Shown here in pieces: positions 33,181-37,766 of a stretch of DNA of 37,766 nt. The stretch covers positions 1 through 37,766 of the IMG/VR virus record IMGVR_UViG_3300021378_000070; one strand, 5' to 3'. Position 1 is the first letter of the stretch. Every line of letters starts with the position of its first letter. The notes under the pieces are model-generated. The model saw only the letters and a program-made list of their open reading frames with translations. It made no database searches and was not told where the DNA came from. The stretch comes from a virus. Position numbers and translations under genes: made by a program.

Positions 33181-34545
33181 TTATGCTGAAGGCAGTTCAA
33201 TTACTGGTTTTGTTGAGCCAGCAAGTGGTGAACCTGCGATTGTTTCAAACGTAGACTGTGATCCAGTCTGAGTTACTTTAGTAAAGTCTGTACCAGAACT
33301 ATCAGTGAATGGTAAACCATTAACATCAGATATTGATTCCATGTAAGAATTCGCCGCATTGTCATATGTACCTTGAATGCTCATTTCACCTGCAAGTAAA
33401 TCTGCTTGTGCTTTTTTGACCATTGTACAAATACCTGATCTACTGCCATCTGCGTTGCTTACTAAGTACTTTCTTTTGCCTTTTTGACGTTTGATGTAAA
33501 CTGCTTCGTCATTAGAACCAAGAATATCACTATATTCATTTAATGTGAATGTTGCTGATGCACTTAAGTCTAATTTTTCGATGTTTGCAGTTGATACAAC
33601 AGTTGTTGTTGTCAATGCTAATGCCGCTCCACCTAATGTTGCTGAAACACTGAAAGTTGTTCCACTGTCAATTGTTTTAACAAAGTAAGTAGTACCTGCT
33701 GTCAATCCACCGATGTCTGCACCGAACCAAATCGGAGCATTTAAATCAAATGCCGATGTTGCAGTTACTGTGATTAAGTCTGTGCCTGCATCTGAACTTG
33801 CTGTTGGTGTTGACACTACTGCTAATGCATTCACTGTACCTAATGGTACGTTAGCGCCGTTTGATGCATATGATACTGTACCAGTACCTGCGCCAGCGGA
33901 TGCCGCTATGAATACTTCACCTAAGTTAGCACCTGTTGCACCCATTGTGATCCATTCTGCTTCAGTTGTACCAACAGTGTTGTTGATTACATATTGAACT
34001 CCAGTAACTAGAGCACCTACTGTGAAAGGTATATTATTACCTTTGAATGAAAGTTGCTCACCTGCTGATATGTTAGTAGTAAAGTCTGCATCTTTATCAC
34101 CGAATACATCATTACTTGCTGAACTAAACCAGAACTTGCCAGGTTGATTTACAGCAATTGCACCAAATGCAGTTAACTGTTTACCTTGTTGTCCTGTGTC
34201 TCCACCGACTACACCCATGTCTTGTGGTGTGTCTGCTGGATATCCTTCTCCAACTTGGTTAAAACTTACTTTAACACTACCACCTGAGGTAGTTGTCAAT
34301 GTAGGTGATACTTGAGGTTGTACTGAAGGATCAGAGTTAAGTGCTGTAAAAGTAGTGCTGTTAAGTACTTCGTTTACAAAATATGTAGTTCCAGCAGTTA
34401 ACCCACCTACAGTTGAAGCAACCATAAAGCGGTCGCCTGATGTTAAGTTAGTTGTAGAATCTACTGTGATTACGTTTGTGGTTGCAGTCGTATCGGATAG
34501 TACCTTTAAGGCTGAAACCTTTGCTATTTTTAATTTATTCGCCAT
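33181..34545 (-). CDS. Modular virion structural protein
   Basis: A 454-residue protein built of repeated modules. Residues 15-92 and 248-318 each contain GGLTAGTTYFV followed by STTFTA or GTTFSVS (GTTYYV-type module). Residues 178-227 (LVTGVQYVINNTVGTTEAEW, then GEVFIAASAGAGTGTVSY) match the module in the gp15 extension. The C-terminal part has a basic stretch EAVYIKRQKGKRKYLVSNAD and is not module-like. It probably belongs to the virion, but where is unknown. AGGAG lies 8 nt upstream of the ATG. A CATAAATA late element lies about 110 nt upstream, giving an unusually long leader. Confidence 0.6.
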   Translation of the reverse strand: MANKLKIAKVSALKVLSDTTATTNVITVDSTTNLTSGDRFMVASTVGGLTAGTTYFVNEVLNSTTFTALNSDPSVQPQVSPTLTTTSGGSVKVSFNQVGEGYPADTPQDMGVVGGDTGQQGKQLTAFGAIAVNQPGKFWFSSASNDVFGDKDADFTTNISAGEQLSFKGNNIPFTVGALVTGVQYVINNTVGTTEAEWITMGATGANLGEVFIAASAGAGTGTVSYASNGANVPLGTVNALAVVSTPTASSDAGTDLITVTATSAFDLNAPIWFGADIGGLTAGTTYFVKTIDSGTTFSVSATLGGAALALTTTTVVSTANIEKLDLSASATFTLNEYSDILGSNDEAVYIKRQKGKRKYLVSNADGSRSGICTMVKKAQADLLAGEMSIQGTYDNAANSYMESISDVNGLPFTDSSGTDFTKVTQTGSQSTFETIAGSPLAGSTKPVIELPSA

Positions 34546-34653
34546 TTTATTTTCTCCTAATATAAGTTGACGTTCTAGGTCACACGTTCGGTGGGAATAT
34601 ACACCGCATGAGATTGTTTATTGATATTATCTCTAAACGAGAACAATCATATG

Positions 34654-34661
34654 TATTTATG
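34654..34661 (-). promoter_or_regulatory. Late promoter CATAAATA with a ~100-nt leader
   Basis: Minus-strand CATAAATA in the 137-nt gap between the fibre gene and the 454-residue gene. The remaining gap (34546-34650) holds no gene; I see only a short GAACGT direct repeat and the ribosome-binding site. Confidence 0.5.
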
Positions 34662-34682
34662 ATTAGTTGAAAATTTTGTGGA

Positions 34683-37292
34683 TTATAGGCGACCGACTGC
34701 GATCTCAATAATAGATAATTCAGAGTTTGTTTTCTCTGCTATAGCCTTACCTATTACTACGCCTGGCTTCATAATAGTAGCAACGTTATACCAAGCAGTG
34801 GCTCCACCTTGTCCATCATGTACCATTAAGTCACCTTTTTCACATTTGCCTGTAACTTTGCATGGTACTCGACCTTGTAATGCGACTGCAACTGGAATAC
34901 CTGTTTGAGATTGATTCATAATGTATGCTGGATTAGTTGATACAACACCTGCTACTCGGTTACTACATTTTACATCTGATACATGAATTTCTTTACTTCC
35001 ACCGAAACATACGACAGTACCTGATTCATAATCTTCTTCACCGTTGTAGTACTCAGCCAAATCAGCATATGTTGATTCAAGTTTTGAACCTGCTGTTAAT
35101 GTCCAATTACCTGTAATAGAACCTGGAGTGCCTACAGCACCTGTTGTTAACTCATCTGCTTTAAGAGATCCTGATAGAACATCTAAAAGACCAGACACTG
35201 TTAATGATGTCAAAGTACCCGTGCTTGTAATATTAGGTTGTGCGGCTGTTGTTACTGTACCAGCAGTCGTTGCTGATGTAGCACTTGTTGCACTTGATAC
35301 AGTGCCACTTACATTAGCACCAGCAACTGCGTTTGCTGTTGCGGCATTTGTTACTTCACCTGTTACATTAGCGCCAGTTAAAGCAGTTAAGTTTGCTCCA
35401 TCACCTGATACGTATGTGAATACTCCACCAGTTGCGTTAACATTACCTGCTCCAACATTTGCAGAGACAGTTAATGATGAGAGTGTACCAACTGATGTAA
35501 TGTTGGCTTGTGCGGCACCTGATACAGTACTTGCTACTGATGCTAATGCTACAGTACCTGATACATTTGCGCCTGCGACTGCATTAGCAGTAGCGGCAAA
35601 GTTAACTTCACCTGCAACGTTTGCTCCTTGTACATTAGAAACATTGCCTGCATCGCCTTGTAGTATACCAACAACGTTACCTATGAATTGATCTGCGGCT
35701 ACTTTATTAGTAAATGTTGTGTGAGTTGCGTTTGATGTTATATCTTGGAAGCCTAATGCGATAGATGATCCTGAAAGATATAAATCTCTAAATCTGTTTG
35801 TGTTATTACCTAAGTCATAGGTAACGTTAGCATCTGGTGTAATCGATCCTGCTACTTCTAAACTTGTTAGAGTACCAAGACTTGTTACATTTGGTTGTGC
35901 GGCTGTTGCTAAAGTACCTGTAAATGTTGATGCGGCTACATCATAAGTTGCTTCAACATTACCTGATACAAATTTTGCATTAGCAGTATCAAATGTATAT
36001 GAACCACTTACGTTTAATGCTTTGTTACCTGTACCTGATGTTCCTACTAAAGCAGGGAAATAGTTTCCTGTAGTAAGATTACCTACAACACCAAAGTCTG
36101 ATACATTTGCATATGCAACACTTAAGTTTGCTACACGTGTTGTAGAGTCTACAACAATAGGTGTTGTACCTGTTGCTACGTTTGAAATAAGTCTGGATGC
36201 TGTTACTGATCCAGTGCCATTTAAGTTTCCTACGTTTGCGTTACCGTTAACTGTAAGAGTTTTGCCTGCACTAAAGTCCCAAACAAAGTCTCCGTCACCG
36301 TCGATAACACCTGAGTTATTATATTGTACACTTGTATTACTACCTTGAGCCGCTGATCCACCTGATCCGCCACCTACTGATGCAACTGCTCTACCACCTA
36401 CACCATATACATTTGCTGATGTTAAAGTTGCAGTATTTAATGCTTTGATATTACCAGCAACTCCGTTTGCAAATACAGAATCAGAAACAGTAATAGTTGT
36501 ACCACTTGGCTTACTGTTTATATAATATGTGTTACCAATGTTTAACTCAGAAGTTGACATTAGACCTGTAAATCTTACTGGTATGTTTAATGCAAAGACT
36601 GAAGAATCACCAACAGTGATTTGATTAGTTGCTGTAGTTGTGGCTGTTGCACTTGTAAATGAATAGTCAGTAAATGCAGAAGTGTCTACTGGAGTTGTTA
36701 ATGCTGTGTCAGAATATAATGAGAATGTATTTGCAGTTAAAACGTTAGCATAATATGTGCCACCGTTTAATTGGGTCATGCCAACTGCACCAGTAATTGT
36801 AACTTCTTGTCCTGATGTTAAAAAGTTTTCTGCTGTTGATGTAACAACACCTGGATTTGCTTGAGATACATCTTCAATGTATGCTGTGATTGTTCCTTTG
36901 GGTGTCCAAGATAGATTACCTAGACCATCAGTTTCAATTGTATATCCAATTGATCCACCGTCGATAGCAACATTACTAATCTCTCCTAAATCAACTAGAC
37001 CGCCGGCGTCTCCACCTCTGTTGACCCAGTTAGTACCATCATATGCTAGAACTTGTCCGTCAGCAACTGATGAATTTGATATGTTTAAGTTTCCAACTGC
37101 GCCGTCAATTTGACTGAATGTGATATCAGAGTATGAAGTCAATACTTCAATATTTTCTAATCCACTAGTTGTTTTTCCAATGAAGACTCTTTTCGCATCA
37201 CTGGCAAAACCGATTTCTGCTTCGTCTAATTGTGGTAAATCAACTAAGTTACCAGCCCTTTGTTGAATTTTAGAGATTTGTATAATGCTCAT
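34683..37292 (-). CDS. Tail fibre-like protein with conserved C-terminal domain
   Basis: An 869-residue protein. The N-terminus (MSIIQISKIQQRAGNLVDLP, EAEIGFASDAKRVFIG) is a typical start of T4-like marine fibre proteins. Residues about 135-260 hold two GTYYA/NTYYI modules. The central part repeats AANAVAGANVSGTV, GGVFTYVSGDGANLT and ITSVGTLSSLTVS units, as in the 8150-11467 fibre. The last 145 residues (STYADLAEYYNGEEDYESGT, RVAGVVSTNPAYIMNQ, VALQGRVPCKVTGKCEKGDL) form a globular domain widespread at the ends of marine phage fibres, possibly for folding or assembly. AAGGA lies about 15 nt before the ATG, and a GATAAATA promoter is 28 nt upstream. Confidence 0.85.
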   Translation of the reverse strand: MSIIQISKIQQRAGNLVDLPQLDEAEIGFASDAKRVFIGKTTSGLENIEVLTSYSDITFSQIDGAVGNLNISNSSVADGQVLAYDGTNWVNRGGDAGGLVDLGEISNVAIDGGSIGYTIETDGLGNLSWTPKGTITAYIEDVSQANPGVVTSTAENFLTSGQEVTITGAVGMTQLNGGTYYANVLTANTFSLYSDTALTTPVDTSAFTDYSFTSATATTTATNQITVGDSSVFALNIPVRFTGLMSTSELNIGNTYYINSKPSGTTITVSDSVFANGVAGNIKALNTATLTSANVYGVGGRAVASVGGGSGGSAAQGSNTSVQYNNSGVIDGDGDFVWDFSAGKTLTVNGNANVGNLNGTGSVTASRLISNVATGTTPIVVDSTTRVANLSVAYANVSDFGVVGNLTTGNYFPALVGTSGTGNKALNVSGSYTFDTANAKFVSGNVEATYDVAASTFTGTLATAAQPNVTSLGTLTSLEVAGSITPDANVTYDLGNNTNRFRDLYLSGSSIALGFQDITSNATHTTFTNKVAADQFIGNVVGILQGDAGNVSNVQGANVAGEVNFAATANAVAGANVSGTVALASVASTVSGAAQANITSVGTLSSLTVSANVGAGNVNATGGVFTYVSGDGANLTALTGANVTGEVTNAATANAVAGANVSGTVSSATSATSATTAGTVTTAAQPNITSTGTLTSLTVSGLLDVLSGSLKADELTTGAVGTPGSITGNWTLTAGSKLESTYADLAEYYNGEEDYESGTVVCFGGSKEIHVSDVKCSNRVAGVVSTNPAYIMNQSQTGIPVAVALQGRVPCKVTGKCEKGDLMVHDGQGGATAWYNVATIMKPGVVIGKAIAEKTNSELSIIEIAVGRL

Positions 37293-37320
37293 AAGTCTAA
37301 TCTTTTCCTTTGATTATACT

Positions 37321-37328
37321 TATTTATC
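37321..37328 (-). promoter_or_regulatory. Late promoter GATAAATA for the second fibre
   Basis: Minus-strand GATAAATA; the predicted leader is about 23 nt with AAGGAAAAG. Its first base overlaps an inverted repeat (37328-37346, CATTGATT/AATCAATG, 3-nt loop) that follows the nuclease stop codon but lacks a U-run. Confidence 0.6.
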
Positions 37329-37356
37329 ATTGATTTTAAATCAATGTAGCCTTTTA

Positions 37357-37766
37357 CTAGATGTACTTAGTGTAGTATTCCTCTAACTTCTTAAGCCACT
37401 GTTGATGATACTTGTCAAACTCATTGCCTTCGACAACAAACTCTTGGTATTCAAAGTCTTTACTGCACATAAATACAACACCTTTTTTAATGTTTGTGCC
37501 ATATAGTTCATTGTGTGCATCTGCATAAGCCGCTAATTGAATAAAATAATCGTCAATCCATTCACGTTTTTTAGGTCTATTAGTTTGTTTGTGATCCATG
37601 ATTGCTTCTGCACCTTCATGCAGACCTACTAGATCAGTTGTACCTGCATAGATTTGAGGGAAGTATAATGTTACTTCAGTTCCCCAAAATTCTTCACAAT
37701 TAACTAAGCCTTTATCAATGATTTCTTGTGCCATGATGTGACTTTGTTTACTGTATGGATTTGACC
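37357..37766 (-). CDS. RecB/Cas4-type PD-(D/E)xK exonuclease (partial, N-terminus beyond window)
   Basis: The C-terminal part of a nuclease of at least 136 residues. The frame is open to the window end upstream of the Met at 37734 (SNPYSKQSHI precedes it), so that Met is probably internal. Motifs counted from that Met: AGTTDLVGL with D34, EAIMDHKQT with D47 and K49 (the D-x-K pair), and IQLAAYADAH with Q66 and Y70 (the QxxxY motif of RecB and Cas4 nucleases). Such phage nucleases are thought to act in recombination or DNA end processing. The gene ends about 65 nt before the fibre start. Confidence 0.8.
   Translation of the reverse strand, partial: SNPYSKQSHIMAQEIIDKGLVNCEEFWGTEVTLYFPQIYAGTTDLVGLHEGAEAIMDHKQTNRPKKREWIDDYFIQLAAYADAHNELYGTNIKKGVVFMCSKDFEYQEFVVEGNEFDKYHQQWLKKLEEYYTKYI

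Noticed and set aside
34546-34682. Possible structured leader or riboswitch before the 454-residue gene
   Set aside because: Only a GAACGT direct repeat is visible; no stem pattern strong enough to support a riboswitch.
35128-35691. 187-codon plus-strand frame opposite the second fibre
   Set aside because: Same antisense pattern as in the first fibre; composition explained by the fibre repeats.

Overview
This AT-rich window looks like part of the genome of a marine T4-like phage (contractile-tailed myovirus, of the cyanophage/pelagiphage type). No host genes are visible. The evidence is a set of T4-type genes in their marine forms: clamp loader gp44, co-chaperonin gp31/GroES, small terminase gp16, head completion gp4, sheath gp18, tube gp19, neck gp13, gp14 and gp15, and dNMP kinase gp1. 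Late promoters of the NATAAATA type recur throughout. Portal, large terminase and capsid genes are not in the window. The host cannot be fixed from the sequence; an AT-rich marine alphaproteobacterium or picocyanobacterium would fit.

Layout, left to right. (1) 1-3672, minus strand: gp44 (cut by the window edge) behind a consensus sigma-70 promoter, a small secreted EF-hand-like protein, a GroES-like co-chaperonin, an acidic conserved protein, a short DnaE-motif protein and two unknown small proteins. (2) 3684-11467, minus: a tail appendage block with a structural protein, an Ig-repeat protein, an M15 peptidase and a large repetitive fibre. The last three genes overlap by 1-4 nt. (3) 11575-22860, minus: the sheath-to-packaging block of gp18, gp19, a second tube-like protein, a small unknown protein, gp4, gp16, an unknown conserved protein and a 1226-residue charged protein with five near-identical repeats. 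(4) 22985-28017: a plus-strand zinc-ribbon/HNH-like gene, then minus-strand dNMP kinase, a possible glycosyltransferase, gp13, an SGNH-type hydrolase and an unknown 380-residue protein. (5) 28139-31938, plus: gp14, gp15 and a Nudix hydrolase. (6) 32036-37766, minus: a class II aldolase/adducin-like protein, a coiled-coil membrane protein, two modular structural/fibre proteins and a RecB/Cas4-type nuclease cut by the window end.

Transcription signals show two programmes. Sigma-70-like promoters precede gp44, the DnaE-like gene and the 380-residue gene; NATAAATA late promoters precede most structural genes. Hairpin terminators separate several units. In T4, gp44 helps load the gp45 clamp that activates late promoters, so the replication gene at the left edge would feed into expression of the structural genes here.

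The observations most worth following up are: a repeated arrangement in which a TAAATA late element sits exactly 5 nt before an ATG, predicting leaderless late mRNAs; a 20-codon upstream ORF in the same position in the sheath leader; strong depletion of GCWGC in favour of GCSGC; and a recurring sequence module inserted into several unrelated structural proteins, including into the middle of an Ig-like domain. No tRNA genes, CRISPR arrays or insertion sequences were seen, and no gene-free stretch exceeds 140 nt.
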